NCBI GenBank assembly: GCA_051984675.1
Contig: JBPYFK010000087.1
Span: 1-6,340, forward strand
Direction of reading: 5' to 3'
DNA length: 6,340 bases
From: JBPYFK01 sp051984675
Lineage (GTDB): Bacteria > Actinomycetota > Actinomycetes > Mycobacteriales > Pseudonocardiaceae
Positions 6,151-6,340 of the stretch are shown piece by piece. A program made the position numbers and the translations under genes. Position 1 is the stretch's first letter. Every line of letters starts with the position of its first letter. Under the pieces are notes generated by a model. It was not told the origin of the DNA, did not search any database, and worked only from the letters and a program-made list of their open reading frames with translations.

Positions 6151-6340
6151 TCAGTGCAGGTCCAGGCCCAGGTCGTTCACGCCGTGGCCCGCGAGGCCCT
6201 CGGCGTGGTGCAGGCCGTTCTCGGCCGGCTGGGCCACGATGTTCAGCGGCGCCTGGTGGGTTGGCAGGGCGTCGACCACCGTGTCCGGGTTGGGCACGTG
6301 GCTGGCGACCTCGCCGACGGGCAGGTGCGAGGTGACCTCG
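6151..6340 (-). CDS. C-terminal 62 residues of an unidentified His-rich protein (truncated by window edge); IniB-like by position
   Basis: The minus-strand frame is open from the right edge (first full codon at 6339) to TGA at 6153-6151. Nearly every codon ends in G or C, with one exception seen, which is strong evidence of coding in this genome. The 62 residues are rich in His, Gly, Ala, Val and Leu, have no Cys, no Lys and no Arg, and include TSHLPVGEVASHVPNP and ENGLHHAEGLAGHGVNDLG before ending in DLGLDLH. That low-complexity composition and the place directly upstream of IniA-like and IniC-like genes on the same strand suggest an IniB-like protein. In mycobacteria iniB precedes iniA and iniC and encodes a Gly/Ala-rich protein. 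No diagnostic domain is visible, since the expected N-terminal domain would lie outside the window. The coding call is strong; the IniB link is inference. Confidence 0.75.
   Translation of the reverse strand, partial: EVTSHLPVGEVASHVPNPDTVVDALPTHQAPLNIVAQPAENGLHHAEGLAGHGVNDLGLDLH

Noticed and set aside
6328..6340. Palindrome CGAGGT-G-ACCTCG at the right edge
   Set aside because: It is short and lies within a well-supported coding frame at the truncated edge, so there is no support for a regulatory role.

Overview
The window is GC-rich DNA with strong G/C bias at third codon positions. Its gene content suggests an actinobacterium: an actinobacterial-type aspartate-semialdehyde dehydrogenase and a dynamin-like GTPase pair resembling mycobacterial IniA and IniC. 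A Pseudonocardiales-type genome (for example a Saccharopolyspora or Amycolatopsis relative) would fit, but the genus is a guess.

Layout. Positions 1-933 (+) hold the C-terminal ~310 codons of asd, whose N-terminus lies off the left edge. A strong GC hairpin (946-978) follows and probably terminates it. After a 256-bp intergenic stretch containing one inverted repeat (1062-1091), a complete FGGY-family sugar kinase, most like gluconokinase, runs from 1190 to 2671 (+). It converges, with only 13 bp between stop codons, on a minus-strand block that fills the rest of the window. Read in the direction of transcription, that block is: the C-terminal tail of an unidentified His-rich protein (6340-6151), which by position could be IniB-like; a 155-bp spacer with two hairpins, one followed by a T-rich run; a large IniA-like dynamin-family GTPase (best start GTG at 5995, ending 4178); and an IniC-like GTPase (4181-2685) whose ATG overlaps the preceding stop as ATGA.

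How they fit together. asd serves the lysine/diaminopimelate, threonine and methionine branches from aspartate, and diaminopimelate also feeds peptidoglycan. The kinase would bring gluconate into the pentose phosphate pathway as 6-phosphogluconate. The two GTPases look like a co-translated pair. Only the IniA-like member has a hydrophobic, membrane-inserting-type segment, while the IniC-like member has altered G3 and G4 motifs, which suggests an asymmetric membrane-remodelling complex. In mycobacteria the iniBAC operon responds to cell-wall stress; the same role here is inferred from homology only. The most interesting part is this iniBAC-like minus-strand cluster and its inter-gene control region at 5990-6120. 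I found no RNA genes, CRISPR arrays or mobile elements.
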